Notes: a model not told the origin generated them from the sequence alone. Positions 46,833 to 56,315 are shown, numbered from the stretch's first letter. The stretch: 64,000 nucleotides of DNA from Pseudocitrobacter faecalis (GCA_003315335.1 QNRL01000011.1:62001-126000); one strand, 5' to 3'. Numbers and translations are program-made.

Positions 46833-47509
46833 GAAGAGGCTCCCATTGGGTGGAGGCGGTCGGCGACGTCGTTGCGCACGGCTTCGTCATGGAAGATACC
46901 GACGATGGCCGCGCCGCGGGCTTTGGCTTCGCGGATCAGTTCGACTACGGCGGCGCTGTTTTTGGCGTCCAGCGAGGCGGTAGGTTCGTCGAGCAGCAGA
47001 ATGGGGTAATCGACGATAAAGCCGCGAGCGATGTTGACGCGCTGCTGTTCGCCGCCGGAGAAGGTCGATGGCGCAAGATGCCACAGGCGTTCCGGCACGT
47101 TCAGGCGAGTGAGCAGACGCGCGGCTTTAGCGGCGCAGGCTTCACGCGGTACGCCGGTATCGAGCAGCGGCTGCATCACCACTTCCAGCGCCGAAATGCG
47201 CGGGATGACGCGCAGAAACTGGCTCACCCAGCCGACGGTGGTTTTACGAATTTCCACCACTTTGCGCGCTGGCGCGGTGACCAGGTCTACCCATTCGTCG
47301 CCGTGTTTGATCTGGATCTGCCCTTCGTCGGGCAGATAGTTGGCGTACAGCGAGCGCAGCAGGGTTGATTTGCCGCTGCCGGAGTGACCGTGGAGCACCA
47401 CACATTCGCCTGCGTTGACGGTGAGCGAAGCGCGTTGTAAGACGGGCAGGCGCACGCCGTTTTGCTGGTGCAGGATGAAGGTTTTACTGACGTTTTGTAC
47501 GTTAATCAT
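46829..47509 (-). CDS. phnL: PhnL, ABC-type ATPase of the C-P lyase complex
   Basis: ATP-binding cassette protein of 226 residues that associates with C-P lyase and helps nucleotide displacement by the phosphonate. Walker [12 protein letters not shown], signature [15 protein letters not shown] and Walker [13 protein letters not shown] are all present. The start at 47509 ([16 protein letters not shown]) fits the family. An upstream extension (47551) is repeat-derived. Unlike the rest of the operon it is separated from phnK by about 300 bases filled with a repeat array. Confidence 0.94.
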   Translation of the reverse strand: MINVQNVSKTFILHQQNGVRLPVLQRASLTVNAGECVVLHGHSGSGKSTLLRSLYANYLPDEGQIQIKHGDEWVDLVTAPARKVVEIRKTTVGWVSQFLRVIPRISALEVVMQPLLDTGVPREACAAKAARLLTRLNVPERLWHLAPSTFSGGEQQRVNIARGFIVDYPILLLDEPTASLDAKNSAAVVELIREAKARGAAIVGIFHDEAVRNDVADRLHPMGASS

Positions 47510-47553
47510 TTTTCGCCTCGTGGTTCGCATATTGGGGATCGGTGCACGCATTG

Positions 47554-47783
47554 CCCCCTCACCCTAACCCTCTCCCTCGAGGGAGAGGGGACCGATTGTG
47601 CGCGGTGTTAAATTCGGTGCGTTCTTCTCCCTCTCCCTCGAGGGAGAGGGGATCGATTGTGCGCGGTGTTAAATTCGGCACGTTCTTCTCCCTCTCCCTT
47701 GAGGGAGAGGGGGCCGATTATGCGCGGTGTTAAATTCGGCGCGTTCTTCTCCCTCTCCCTGCGGGAGAGGGCCGGGGTGAGGG
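47554..47783. repeat. Palindromic repeat array (GGGAGAGGG family) between phnK and phnL, copy 5
   Basis: Four CCCTCTCCC/GGGAGAGGG hairpins occur here. The last three are joined by near-identical spacers, ACCGATTGTGCGCGGTGTTA then AATTCGGTGCGTTCTT, giving a tandem period of 61 bases (spacers starting 47591, 47652, 47713). The ends are the standard CCCCCTCACCCTAACC and GGCCGGGGTGAGGGG arms. It is an expanded form of the two-hairpin unit. It lies inside the phn operon and should form strong RNA hairpins. Confidence 0.93.
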
Positions 47784-47807
47784 GAGCAGCGCGCACGGTG
47801 CTGCAAC

Positions 47808-48566
47808 TCAATTCTGCAAAACAGACGACACCAGTAACTGGGTATACGGATGATGTGGATCGTCGAGCACGCGGTCGGTTAACCCACTCTCCACCACCTG
47901 ACCCTGTTTCATCACCAGCAACCGATCCGCCAGCAGGCGGGCGACGCCCAGATCATGGGTGACAATCACCACCGCCAGGTTCAGCTCCACCACCAGGCCG
48001 CGCAGCAGGTCGAGCAGGCGCGCCTGCACCGATACATCCAGCCCACCGGTCGGCTCATCCATAAACACCAGCTTCGGATGCGTCACCAGATTGCGGGCGA
48101 TCTGCAAACGTTGCTGCATGCCGCCGGAAAAGGTGGTCGGCAGGTCATCGATACGGTTAGCCGGAATTTCCACCTCTTCCAGCCACTTCTGCGCGGTAGC
48201 GCGAATGTCACCGTAATGTCGCGCCCCGGTTGCCATCAGGCGTTCGCCGATATTGCCGCCTGCTGACACCTGACGGCGCAGGCCGTCGAGTGGATGCTGA
48301 TGCACCACGCCCCATTCGGTGCGCAGCAGGCGACGACGGTCGGCCTCGCTCATTGCGTACAACGAACGGTTCTGGTAGTGAATTTCCCCCTGCTGCGGCG
48401 TCAGGCGAGCGGAAATCGATTTCAGCAGCGTGGTCTTCCCGGAACCGGACTCCCCGACAATGCCGAGCACTTCCCCCGGCCATAAATCAAAAGAGACATC
48501 GCTAAAGCCTTTGCCGGGTGCGTAAAGGTGGGTCAGGTTACTGACCGAAAGTAACGGTTGATTCAT
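47808..48566 (-). CDS. phnK: PhnK, ABC-type ATPase of the C-P lyase complex
   Basis: The 252-residue ABC protein resembles oligopeptide-transporter ATPases. It docks on PhnJ of the C-P lyase core. Walker A GESGSGKTTLL (near residue 36), signature FSGGMQQRLQIARNL and Walker B LVFMDEPTGGLD are visible. It starts 4 bases inside the end of phnJ. The message continues through the repeat array to phnL. Confidence 0.95.
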   Translation of the reverse strand: MNQPLLSVSNLTHLYAPGKGFSDVSFDLWPGEVLGIVGESGSGKTTLLKSISARLTPQQGEIHYQNRSLYAMSEADRRRLLRTEWGVVHQHPLDGLRRQVSAGGNIGERLMATGARHYGDIRATAQKWLEEVEIPANRIDDLPTTFSGGMQQRLQIARNLVTHPKLVFMDEPTGGLDVSVQARLLDLLRGLVVELNLAVVIVTHDLGVARLLADRLLVMKQGQVVESGLTDRVLDDPHHPYTQLLVSSVLQN

Positions 48567-49408
48567 TGGCTTTTCGCCTCGCTCTGTTGGCGGCAGTAAT
48601 CGGTATCGGAGCAGACAAACATGCGGTTTCCGGCGTCATCCAGCACCACTTCGTCGAGATAGCTGTGGGTTGATCCGCAAATCGCGCAGGGTTCATCCCA
48701 CTGCTGAACGGTGAACGGGTGATCGTCAAAATCGAGGCTTTCCACGCGGGTAAACGGCGGCACGGCATAAATACGCTTCTCGCGCCCCGCGCCAAACAGT
48801 TGCAGGGCGGGCATCATGTCCATTTTCGGGTTATCGAATTTCGGGATGGGCGACGGGTCCATCACGTAGCGATCGTTTACCTTCACCGGATAGGCATATG
48901 TGGTGGCGATATGACCGAAGCGGGCGATATCTTCATACAGTTTCACCTGCATGATGCCGTACTCCTCCAGCGCGTGCATGGTGCGGGTTTCCGTCTCACG
49001 CGGCTCGATAAAGCGCAGCGGTTCCGGGATCGGCACCTGGAAAATAATGATCTGATCTTCCGTCAGCGGTGTTTCGGGAATGCGGTGACGCGTCTGGATA
49101 AGTGTCGCATCGTCCGTGCGCTCGGTGGTATTCACCCCGGTCACGCGCTTAAAGAAGTTGCGGATCGACACGGCGTTGGTGGTGTCGTCCGCGCCCTGGT
49201 CAATCACCTTCAGCACGTCGCTCTCGCCAATCACGCTGGCGGTTAGCTGAATGCCGCCGGTTCCCCAGCCGTAAGGCATCGGCATCTCGCGCCCGCCAAA
49301 CGGCACCTGATAACCGGGGATCGCTACCGCTTTTAAGATGGCGCGGCGGATCATGCGTTTGGTCTGCTCGTCGAGGTACGCAAAGTTGTAGCCGCTCAGA
49401 TTAGCCAT
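48563..49408 (-). CDS. phnJ: PhnJ, radical-SAM carbon-phosphorus lyase
   Basis: The enzyme that cleaves the C-P bond of ribose-linked phosphonates with a [4Fe-4S] cluster and S-adenosylmethionine. The ATG at 49408 gives 281 residues, equal to E. coli. The C-terminal cysteines EPCAICGSTHSY and FVCSDTDYCRQQ correspond to the cluster ligands Cys241, 244 and 266 and to the catalytic Cys272. It overlaps phnI by 8 bases. The longer frame upstream (to 49597) is a shadow of phnI. Confidence 0.96.
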   Translation of the reverse strand: MANLSGYNFAYLDEQTKRMIRRAILKAVAIPGYQVPFGGREMPMPYGWGTGGIQLTASVIGESDVLKVIDQGADDTTNAVSIRNFFKRVTGVNTTERTDDATLIQTRHRIPETPLTEDQIIIFQVPIPEPLRFIEPRETETRTMHALEEYGIMQVKLYEDIARFGHIATTYAYPVKVNDRYVMDPSPIPKFDNPKMDMMPALQLFGAGREKRIYAVPPFTRVESLDFDDHPFTVQQWDEPCAICGSTHSYLDEVVLDDAGNRMFVCSDTDYCRQQSEAKSQ

Positions 49409-50465
49409 GGTTCTGCTCCTGTTGCAGACGTTTGAGTAGCTCCAGTTCGGCCTGGAAATCGACGTAGTGCGGGAGTTTGAGGTGCGAGACAAAGCCTGCG
49501 GCTTCGACGTTGTCGGCATGCGCCAGCACGAACTCTTCATCCTGCGCCGGGCCTGTGGGGTACTCGCCGTACTCCGGCGCTTGCAGAGCGCGGTCAACCA
49601 GCGCCATCGCCATCGCTTTGCGCTCGCTCATGCCGAACACCAGCCCGTAGCCGCGCGTGAAGTGCGGCGGTTCATCTGGCGGGTCGATAAAACCGTTGAC
49701 CATTTCACACTCGGTCATCAGCAGTTCACCGACGTTCACCGCAAATCCCAGCTCTTCCGGCACAATAGAGACGTCGATATAGCCACTGCGAATTTCGCCT
49801 GCGAACGGGTGATTGCGCCCGTAACCGCGCTGGGTGGAGTAGGCCAACGCCAGCAAATAGCCCTCGTCGCCGCGCATTAACTGCTGCAAACGGGAGGAGC
49901 GTGAGCAGGGGTAAACCGGTGGCGTGCGGGTGATGTCATCCGGCTGAGCGCCATTATCCTCTTCAAACTTCGCCAGCCCCTGACGTGCCAGCAGGCTGAA
50001 GACGTGCGGCGACGGTTGCTGTTCGCTGTCGGCGGTGGTCAGCGTCGGCGCTTCGCCATTTGCCAGCAGGGTGAAATCGAGCAGGCGATGGGTGTAGTCG
50101 TAGGTTGGGCCAAGCAGCTGGCCGCCGGGAATGTCTTTATAAACCGCCGAAATACGGCGTTCGAGACGCATCTCCGTGGTGTCGAGCGGCTCGCTCACCG
50201 CCAGCTTCGCCAGCGTCGTGCGGTAGGCGCGTAGCAGGAAAATCGCTTCAACGTTATCGCCGCTGGCCTGTTTCAGCGCCAGTGCCGCCAGTTCGCGGTC
50301 GGCAATGCCACCTTCGGTCATCACGCGATCCACCGCGAGGTTAAGCTGCTGTTCAATCTGGGCGACGCTCAGTTCAGGCAAATCAGTATCGCCCCGGCGT
50401 CGGCTCTCTTGCAGGGCGTGGGCGGCGTCGATCGCCTTTTCGCCCCCTTTCACGGCAACGTACAT
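49401..50465 (-). CDS. phnI: PhnI, C-P lyase core subunit
   Basis: Core component of the C-P lyase complex that catalyses nucleoside-triphosphate-dependent attachment of the phosphonate to ribose with PhnG, PhnH and PhnL. From the ATG at 50465 ([19 protein letters not shown]) the product is 354 residues, the E. coli length, and nearly identical to it from memory. The ATG overlaps the last base triplet of phnH. An upstream extension to 50585 is out of family. Confidence 0.95.
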   Translation of the reverse strand: MYVAVKGGEKAIDAAHALQESRRRGDTDLPELSVAQIEQQLNLAVDRVMTEGGIADRELAALALKQASGDNVEAIFLLRAYRTTLAKLAVSEPLDTTEMRLERRISAVYKDIPGGQLLGPTYDYTHRLLDFTLLANGEAPTLTTADSEQQPSPHVFSLLARQGLAKFEEDNGAQPDDITRTPPVYPCSRSSRLQQLMRGDEGYLLALAYSTQRGYGRNHPFAGEIRSGYIDVSIVPEELGFAVNVGELLMTECEMVNGFIDPPDEPPHFTRGYGLVFGMSERKAMAMALVDRALQAPEYGEYPTGPAQDEEFVLAHADNVEAAGFVSHLKLPHYVDFQAELELLKRLQQEQNHG

Positions 50466-51049
50466 CAGCATACCTCCACATGAGTGGTTCGCGGGATAGC
50501 CAGCAGGCGCTCGCCGCAGGTCAGAATCAGGTCGATACCGAGCGGGAACGGATGTGGGCGCTCGGTGAGTTCGTGCAGAATGCACGCCGGTAGCTGCGGG
50601 GCGATCATCCGTTCTTCGGCAATACCCGCGCCGGTGAGGCGCAGCATGCGCCCACCGCTCAGGCTGGCGACCTGTAAAATCAGCGTCGCGCCCGATTCCG
50701 GCGCAACGGCGGTGCCGGTGGAAAGGGCGTTGAGCTGCTCGGGGGTAATCGCTTCATCCGTCACCGCGAAGGTCGCCTGTTCCGGTTGATTGACCAGCGG
50801 CGCGTTGGTATGAAAACGCAGGCTCTGGCTGACGATATCGTTACTTAGTGGCGCGGAAAGCCACACCGGCGTGTCGTTATCGGCCAGCGTCAGCAACACG
50901 CTGGTGGTGGCGATATTCAGCGGCTGCCAGCCGCGTTTGAGTTGATGCAGGGCGACAATCACGCCCGGCTCGCTCATCGCCTTTAACAGGCGACGAAAAC
51001 TGTGCTGGGCATCCTGCACGGGAAGCATAAAAGCGGTTTCCAGGGTCAT
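50465..51049 (-). CDS. phnH: PhnH, C-P lyase core subunit
   Basis: The 194-residue subunit forms the core complex PhnGHIJ, has a PLP-transferase-like fold without the cofactor, and is essential for phosphonate breakdown. The N-terminal half [18 protein letters not shown] is conserved. Its start codon overlaps the phnG stop by 4 bases, and its stop overlaps the phnI start. This dense packing is typical of phn operons. Confidence 0.95.
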   Translation of the reverse strand: MTLETAFMLPVQDAQHSFRRLLKAMSEPGVIVALHQLKRGWQPLNIATTSVLLTLADNDTPVWLSAPLSNDIVSQSLRFHTNAPLVNQPEQATFAVTDEAITPEQLNALSTGTAVAPESGATLILQVASLSGGRMLRLTGAGIAEERMIAPQLPACILHELTERPHPFPLGIDLILTCGERLLAIPRTTHVEVC

Positions 51050-51498
51050 GCGTTGTCTCCGCGAACCATCGTAAAGAAGTCGACCCGGCTGGCGTTCACT
51101 TCGGCCTGACGTGCGGCGATGCGTGCCATACGGTCAGCGTCCAGCGGGGCAATAAGCGTTTCTGATAAGTTTTGAAAGTGGCGAGCTTGCTGCATCAGCG
51201 CGTCAATCAGCGCGCAGCGTTCGGCGTGCTGTTTATCACGCCCCAGCACCCAGCTGTAGCCGAGCGTGCCGTCAGTCAGGCGCACGGCGGCGCGGGTGAG
51301 CGTGGCGTCGCCGGCAAAAAAACGTTCACCGGTGCCGCCCATCCGCGCCTGAATCTGCACCAGGCCCGTTTCGGCGGCGCGGATAACGTCATAGTCGGCG
51401 GTGATGTTCAGCGCCTTGAGGCGCGTTGCCAGTTCAGCCGGTTGGCTGTGCGCCAGTACGGACATCCAGTGCTGGCGGGTCGCGGTATCTGCGTGCAT
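51046..51498 (-). CDS. phnG: PhnG, C-P lyase core subunit
   Basis: A 150-residue subunit of the C-P lyase core with the conserved [20 protein letters not shown] and [20 protein letters not shown]. It binds PhnI. The gene begins directly after the phnF stop codon. Confidence 0.95.
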   Translation of the reverse strand: MHADTATRQHWMSVLAHSQPAELATRLKALNITADYDVIRAAETGLVQIQARMGGTGERFFAGDATLTRAAVRLTDGTLGYSWVLGRDKQHAERCALIDALMQQARHFQNLSETLIAPLDADRMARIAARQAEVNASRVDFFTMVRGDNA

Positions 51499-52224
51499 TC
51501 AGTGCTCCATAGTGAATTCAATCATGTCGGCGCGGGTCAGGCTGACGGAGTACTCCGCCGGGCTGCTTTCACCGTCACGGTGGTTAAGGGTGCGCACGCA
51601 CAGCAGCGGCGACAGATTCGGGATTTCAAGACGCTGGCACTCTTTGGCCTGGGCGCGGCGGGCACTGATCCGCGTCTGGCTGCGGCGCAGCGCAATCCCC
51701 GTTTGCTCGCGCAGAAAATCGTGCAGCGAGCCGCTGTCGAAGCGTTGCAGCGTCGGCCAGAGCGTGAGGTCTGCGAAGTAGTGGTCAATTAAACAGAGCG
51801 CGACGCCGTTGACCCGGCGCAGGGTGCGCAGGTGGATAACGTTCTCGCCTTCAGTGATCCCCAGCGCGTCAGCGACGTGACCAGACGCGGGGCGCAGCAC
51901 CGACAGCAGTTTTTCGCTGGTGGGGTGGCTGCCCTGGTCCAGCAGGTTCTGGCTGAAACGCGCCTGGGCGTTGAGCGGGTAATCGAACGGGCGCATCAGC
52001 ACCAGCACGCCGACGCCCTGACGGCGCTGTACCCAGCCTTTCTCCACCAGTTGGTCGATGGCGCGGCGCAGGGTGTGGCGATTTACCTCAAAGCGCGCCG
52101 CCAGTTGATGCTCGGCGGGAAGATAGTCGCCGCAGCGGTAGTGTTGACGAAGCTCCTGCTCAAGTTTTGCGGCTATCTCCTGATAGCGTGTTGGGTAGCT
52201 GGTCGGATGTGTAGACAAGTGCAT
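51499..52224 (-). CDS. phnF: PhnF, GntR/HutC-family regulator
   Basis: The 241-residue regulator has an N-terminal winged helix (RYQEIAAKLEQELRQHYRCG, then LAARFEVNRHTLRRAIDQLVEKGWV) and a C-terminal UTRA ligand-binding domain. It probably represses or tunes phn expression in response to phosphonates; the operator is not obvious. The ATG at 52224 matches the E. coli N-terminus. Three extra codons to 52233 are possible. Confidence 0.94.
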   Translation of the reverse strand: MHLSTHPTSYPTRYQEIAAKLEQELRQHYRCGDYLPAEHQLAARFEVNRHTLRRAIDQLVEKGWVQRRQGVGVLVLMRPFDYPLNAQARFSQNLLDQGSHPTSEKLLSVLRPASGHVADALGITEGENVIHLRTLRRVNGVALCLIDHYFADLTLWPTLQRFDSGSLHDFLREQTGIALRRSQTRISARRAQAKECQRLEIPNLSPLLCVRTLNHRDGESSPAEYSVSLTRADMIEFTMEH

Positions 52225-52244
52225 AGCTTTCAATGCCTCGCTAA

Positions 52245-53024
52245 TCAGATAAAGTGCTTACGCAACCGTTGAGAGAGGAAATCCAGCAGGCTGACCGTGA
52301 CGATAATCAGCACCATCAGGGCGCAGGTTTGCTGGAACTGGAAACCGCGAATCGCTTCCCACAGGGTGACACCAATTCCGCCGGCGCCGACCATGCCGAC
52401 GACGGTGGCGGAACGCACGTTAGATTCGAAGCGATAGAGGGAATAGGAAATCAGCAGCGGCATCACCTGTGGCAGCACGCCGTAGAGGATCTCTTCCAGC
52501 TTGTTGGCACCGGTTGCGCGAATGCCTTCCACCGGGCCGGGTTCAATGGCTTCCACCGCTTCGGAAAGCAGTTTGGAGAGCACGCCGGTGGTGTGGATAA
52601 ACAGCGCCAGTACGCCAGCGAACGGGCCGAGGCCGACAGCGACCACGAACAGCATGGCGAAGACCATTTCATTAATGGCACGGCAGGCATCCATCAGGCG
52701 GCGAATGGGCTGGTACACCCACCACGGCACCAGGTTTTCGGCGCTCATCAGGCCGAAGGGGATGGAAAGCACCACCGCCAGCGCGGTGCCCCAGACAGCG
52801 ATTTGCAGCGTGACGGCCATTTCGGAGAGGTAATCCTGCCACTGGCTGAAATCGGGCGGGAAGAAGTCGGCGGCGAAAGTCGCCATGTTGCCGCCGTCTT
52901 TAATCAGCGTGAGCGGGGCCATTTCCGCGCCTTGCCACGAGATGACCAGCACGGCAAGAACAACGGCCCAGCTGAAGAGCGAGAACCAGCTGCGCTTGGG
53001 TGGGGCGAGGGTGATGGTTTGCAT
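52245..53024 (-). CDS. phnE: PhnE, phosphonate ABC permease
   Basis: Inner-membrane permease of the PhnCDE importer, one open frame of 259 residues with about six membrane segments. The binding-protein-dependent transport motif is seen as [32 protein letters not shown]. coli K-12 carries an 8-base duplication that makes phnE cryptic. The frame here is intact, so the uptake system should work without reversion. It lies 20 bases before phnF and 251 bases after phnD, with repeats between. Confidence 0.95.
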   Translation of the reverse strand: MQTITLAPPKRSWFSLFSWAVVLAVLVISWQGAEMAPLTLIKDGGNMATFAADFFPPDFSQWQDYLSEMAVTLQIAVWGTALAVVLSIPFGLMSAENLVPWWVYQPIRRLMDACRAINEMVFAMLFVVAVGLGPFAGVLALFIHTTGVLSKLLSEAVEAIEPGPVEGIRATGANKLEEILYGVLPQVMPLLISYSLYRFESNVRSATVVGMVGAGGIGVTLWEAIRGFQFQQTCALMVLIIVTVSLLDFLSQRLRKHFI

Positions 53025-53045
53025 GTTTGGCTCCGTTTAATGTTT

Positions 53046-53260
53046 TCTCCCTCTCCCTGTGGGAGAGGGTCGGGGTGAGGGCATCAGTGTGCGCATTTCC
53101 CCCTCACCCTAACCCTCTCCCTCAAGGGAGAGGGGACCGATCGCGTTCGTTGCTAAATGTGGTGCCGGTTTTCTCCCTCTCCCTGTGAGAGAGGGCCGGG
53201 GTGAGGGCATCAGTGTGCGCATTTCCCCCTCGCCCTAACCCTCTCCCTCAAGGGAGAGGG
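53046..53260. repeat. Palindromic repeat array (GGGAGAGGG family) between phnE and phnD, copy 6
   Basis: Four hairpins with alternating CCCTCACCCTAACC and GGCCGGGGTGAGGG flanks occur here. The block GCATCAGTGTGCGCATTTCC recurs at 53081 and 53208, a 127-base period, so the composite unit is duplicated head to tail. It separates the binding-protein gene from the permease gene, where it may let phnC-phnD be expressed in excess. Confidence 0.93.
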
Positions 53261-53275
53261 GACCGATTGAGCACA

Positions 53276-54292
53276 TTACTGCACCGCTTTACTCACTGAA
53301 CTCATCGCGCTTAACGCGTTGTTCAGGCGGTCTAAATCATCCAGTTGCGCCTGAATCTCGGTGGTTTTCGCCAGTTTGTCCTGCTCATTCAGCCCTTTAT
53401 TGCCTTTCACGCCCTGCATCTCTTTAAACAGCGCGAGCTGGCGAATCGGTACCAGTTGCAGGTCGCTGGACGCGCGGAACGGTGCCCAGCCCAGACGCTC
53501 CAGTACGGCTTTCTCTTCCGGCGTTTTGCCGTAGTTCATAAAGAAGTCGTAGATCTTGTCTTTGGTGGTTTCGGAAAGATTTTTGCGCCAGACGATCGGA
53601 TCGCCCGGGATCAGCGGCGACTTCCAGATCACCTTCAGCTCTTTCAGCTTCTCAGGTGCGGAGGTTTTCAGCTTGTCGAGGTTTTCGGTGTTGTTGGTGG
53701 CGACATCCACCTGCTTGTTGGCGACGGCCAGCGCGTTGGTTTCATGCCCGGCGTTCACCGTGCGCTTGAAGTCGCTGGCGGAGATATTGTTTTTAGCGAA
53801 GACGTAGTAACCGGGGACGAGGAAGCCAGAGGTGGAGTTAGGATCGCCATTGCCGAAGGTGAGATCTTTACGCTTCGCCAGCAGATCGTTCAGATTGTTG
53901 ATCGGGCTGTCTTTGTTGACGATCAGCACGCTCCAGTAACCCGGCGATCCATCCGCCGCGACCGTCTGGGCGAAGACCTGGCCGTTGGCGCGATCCACTG
54001 CTTCCATTGCCGACAGGTTGCCGTACCAGGCGATATCCACTTTGTTGAAACGCATTCCCTGGATAATGCCCGCGTAGTCCGGGGCAAAGAAGGCGTTTAC
54101 CTTCACGCCCAGCTTCTTCTCCATATCCTGCAAGAACGGCGTCCATTGCGGTTTCAGGTTTTGCTGTGATTCCGTTGAAATAATGCCGAAATTCAGCGCC
54201 TTTTCCTGCTCTTCGGCGTGCGCCGGGGTTAACAGGGTGCTGAGGCTGAACATGCTGGTGAAGGCCAGCGAGGCAATGATCTTCGCGTTCAT
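53276..54292 (-). CDS. phnD: PhnD, periplasmic phosphonate-binding protein
   Basis: The 338-residue protein has a signal peptide (IIASLAFTSMFSLSTLLTPAHA, cleavage near residue 26) and a type-2 periplasmic-binding fold. The phosphonate-site elements are FGIISTESQQN, WYGNLSAMEAVDR and LTFGNGDPNSTSGFLVPGYY. It delivers phosphonates to PhnC-PhnE. It starts 24 bases after phnC. Confidence 0.95.
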   Translation of the reverse strand: MNAKIIASLAFTSMFSLSTLLTPAHAEEQEKALNFGIISTESQQNLKPQWTPFLQDMEKKLGVKVNAFFAPDYAGIIQGMRFNKVDIAWYGNLSAMEAVDRANGQVFAQTVAADGSPGYWSVLIVNKDSPINNLNDLLAKRKDLTFGNGDPNSTSGFLVPGYYVFAKNNISASDFKRTVNAGHETNALAVANKQVDVATNNTENLDKLKTSAPEKLKELKVIWKSPLIPGDPIVWRKNLSETTKDKIYDFFMNYGKTPEEKAVLERLGWAPFRASSDLQLVPIRQLALFKEMQGVKGNKGLNEQDKLAKTTEIQAQLDDLDRLNNALSAMSSVSKAVQ

Positions 54293-54316
54293 TCGTTTTC
54301 CTCAATGATGGGGATG

Positions 54317-55105
54317 TCAGGCAGCTTTCGCGTTTTCTTCGACGCGGTTGATGCTGCGGTAGAGATGGTCAAAACGTTCGTTATCAAACTGTTGGCTGCT
54401 ACCGTCGTAGAAAACATGCCCCTGGCGCAGGGCGATGATGCGTTCGCAGTAGCGCAGGGCGTAATCCACCTGGTGCAGCGTGACGACCACGGTGATGCCG
54501 TCGTTCTGGTTGATGTCGCGCAGAGTGTCCATCACGATGCGGGCTGATTCCGGATCCAGCGAGGCGATCGGTTCGTCTGCCAGAATTACTTTCGCCTGCT
54601 GCATCAGCGCACGGGCAATCGCCACACGCTGCTGCTGGCCACCGGAGAGCGTGGAAACGCGCTGATGGGCAAAGTGCACCATGCCTACGCGGGTTAGCGC
54701 CTGTAACGCCCGTTGTTTCTGCTCGCGGGTAAACCAGCTAAAACAGGTGCGCCAGAACGGCGTGCTGCCGAGCGCGCCAATCAGCACGTTTTCCAGTACG
54801 CTCAGGCGATTCACCAGATTGAATTGTTGAAAGATGTAGCCGGTATGGGCGCGGCTTTTGCGGATATCGCGCGCCAGACGGCCATTTTGCTGGACGGTGC
54901 GGCCCAGCAGTTCAACGCGACATTCCGGCTTTTTATCGCCGACAACCAGGCCGCTTAAGTGACGTAAAAGGGTGGATTTGCCGGAACCCGACGGCCCAAG
55001 CAGAGCCACCATTTCACCGTGATGAATGTTCAGATCAACCGCGTGCAGCGCCTGATGCTGATGAAAGGTTTTGCTCAGTTGTTCGACGCGGATAATCGTT
55101 TGCAT
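54317..55105 (-). CDS. phnC: PhnC, phosphonate import ATP-binding protein
   Basis: ATPase of the phosphonate importer, 262 residues. Walker [13 protein letters not shown]-loop [18 protein letters not shown], signature [15 protein letters not shown] and Walker [13 protein letters not shown] are present. It is the first gene of the phnC-P operon. A Pho box lies 40-71 bases upstream, so it should be induced under phosphate starvation by PhoB. Confidence 0.96.
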   Translation of the reverse strand: MQTIIRVEQLSKTFHQHQALHAVDLNIHHGEMVALLGPSGSGKSTLLRHLSGLVVGDKKPECRVELLGRTVQQNGRLARDIRKSRAHTGYIFQQFNLVNRLSVLENVLIGALGSTPFWRTCFSWFTREQKQRALQALTRVGMVHFAHQRVSTLSGGQQQRVAIARALMQQAKVILADEPIASLDPESARIVMDTLRDINQNDGITVVVTLHQVDYALRYCERIIALRQGHVFYDGSSQQFDNERFDHLYRSINRVEENAKAA

Positions 55106-55145
55106 GCTGGAGCCTCCCTAAAAAAGTGGCTCCATCGTGGCGAAT

Positions 55146-55176
55146 TATTGTGACAGTTGGGTTAAGCGTGGGTGAC
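55146..55176 (-). promoter_or_regulatory. Pho box of the phn operon
   Basis: On the minus strand GTCACCCACGCTTAACCCAA is followed by CTGTCACAATAA. The two CTGTCAC/GTCAC repeats resemble PhoB half-sites (CTGTCATA). The flank CAATAATTCGCCACGATGGA is the same as I recall from the E. coli phnC promoter. The site lies 41-71 bases upstream of the phnC start. Confidence 0.82.
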
Positions 55177-55235
55177 GTGAAGATGAAGAGTTATGGTGAA
55201 AATGATGACAGCGGGAGGACGCGCCTCCCGCAGAG

Positions 55236-55676
55236 TTATCCGCCAGGCTGTTTGACGACGTTGATCATCCAGGGCAGGCCGTAGCGATCGGTGACTTTGC
55301 CGAAACCGTGCGCCCAGAATGTTTCCTGCCAGGCCATCTCAATCTGGCCTTCTGCGCCCAGGCTATCGAACCAGCGTTTTCCTTCGTTGACGTCCTGAGT
55401 ATCCAGCACCAGCGTAAAGCCGCTGTAACCGGTATTTCCGCTTTGCGCGCCGTCGCTCATCATGATGTCGCTTCCTGCGATTTTCAGGTTGGCGTGGGCG
55501 ATGGCGTTTTCAGGGTAGGTCTGGCCGGAGGGGCAGCCGTCGCTGCTTTCCTGCGCATCTTTCGGCATTTCGCCAAAGGTGATTTTGTAGAGCAGTTCCG
55601 CACCCAGCGTCTGTTGATAGTAGGCGATGGCATCGGCGCAGTTTCCGGCGAAAGCAATGTAGGGACTTAACGGCAT
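55236..55676 (-). CDS. yjdN: YjdN (PhnB), VOC/glyoxalase-fold protein
   Basis: The 146-residue protein has two VOC-fold modules: SPYIAFAGNCADAIAYYQQTLGAELLYKITFGEMP and GYSGFTLVLDTQDVNEGKRWFDSLG. It resembles 3-demethylubiquinone-like VOC proteins. Despite the name PhnB it is not needed for phosphonate use. It lies upstream of the Pho box on the same strand, outside the phn operon. No enzymatic activity is known to me. Confidence 0.92.
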   Translation of the reverse strand: MPLSPYIAFAGNCADAIAYYQQTLGAELLYKITFGEMPKDAQESSDGCPSGQTYPENAIAHANLKIAGSDIMMSDGAQSGNTGYSGFTLVLDTQDVNEGKRWFDSLGAEGQIEMAWQETFWAHGFGKVTDRYGLPWMINVVKQPGG

Positions 55677-55748
55677 AATCGTTACCTCAGGTAAGAAGAG
55701 CCCATTAAGTGTAGTTCGAATTTTGTACAGATGAGGGGGCGGGAGGTT

Positions 55749-55831
55749 GTAGGCCTGATAAGACGCGTTAGCGTCGCATCAGGCATTTGGCACCGTTGCC
55801 GGATGCGGCGCGTGCGCCTTATCCGGCCTAC
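55749..55831. repeat. REP pair (BIME) between yjdN and phnA
   Basis: Two REP units face each other: GTAGGCCTGATAAGAC...GCATCAGGCA at 55749-55787 and TTGCCGGATGCGGCGC...TATCCGGCCTAC at 55797-55831. It is a classic BIME lying just beyond the phnA stop codon. Confidence 0.92.
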
Positions 55832-55854
55832 CGATTGCGTGCCAACAGATAAAA

Positions 55855-56190
55855 TCAGTTCTTTTTAACGAACTCAGATTTCAACTTCATCGGGCCGAAT
55901 CCGTCGATTTTGCAATCGATGTTGTGGTCACCTTCCACCAGGCGAATGTTTTTCACTTTGGTGCCGATCTTCAGCATCGAAGAGCTGCCTTTGACTTTCA
56001 GATCTTTCACCACGGTGACGCTGTCGCCGTCGGCCAGCAGGTTGCCGTTAGCATCTTTCACGATCAGCTCATCGCTATCCTGTGCAGGTTCAGCGTCGTT
56101 CCATTCGTGAGCGCATTCCGGGCAGATGTACATGCCGTTATCTTCATAAGTGTATTCGGAATTGCATTTCGGGCAGTGGGGTAATGACAT
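55855..56190 (-). CDS. phnA: PhnA (YjdM), zinc-ribbon protein
   Basis: The 111-residue protein from the ATG at 56190 ([20 protein letters not shown]) has an N-terminal zinc ribbon CPKC...CPEC and a C-terminal SH3-like beta barrel ([19 protein letters not shown]). E. coli YjdM is the same length. Its name is historical and it is not phosphonoacetate hydrolase. An upstream extension to 56241 lacks support. It stands alone, between REP sequences and kdgT. Confidence 0.93.
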   Translation of the reverse strand: MSLPHCPKCNSEYTYEDNGMYICPECAHEWNDAEPAQDSDELIVKDANGNLLADGDSVTVVKDLKVKGSSSMLKIGTKVKNIRLVEGDHNIDCKIDGFGPMKLKSEFVKKN

Positions 56191-56315
56191 GGGGATTTCC
56201 TCAAAAGTGCGAAAGGGCAATAAGCCCCTAAAAACCGGCATAATGCCGCAAACAGTCGCTAATGATAGCGCAAAACCACACTTTTGTCGGCGTTATTCCT
56301 GAAGGGGGAACAGAA

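Noticed and set aside
47554-47783. CRISPR array
   Set aside because: Repeats and spacers are both repeated and the repeat is a 20-odd-base palindrome with a 61-base period. No cas genes lie nearby, so it is an expanded intergenic palindromic element.
47542-47962. Short open frames (63-101 codons) in the repeat between phnK and phnL
   Set aside because: They translate the palindromic repeat itself (SPSPSRERG, LSLRERAGVRG) and have no coding signature.
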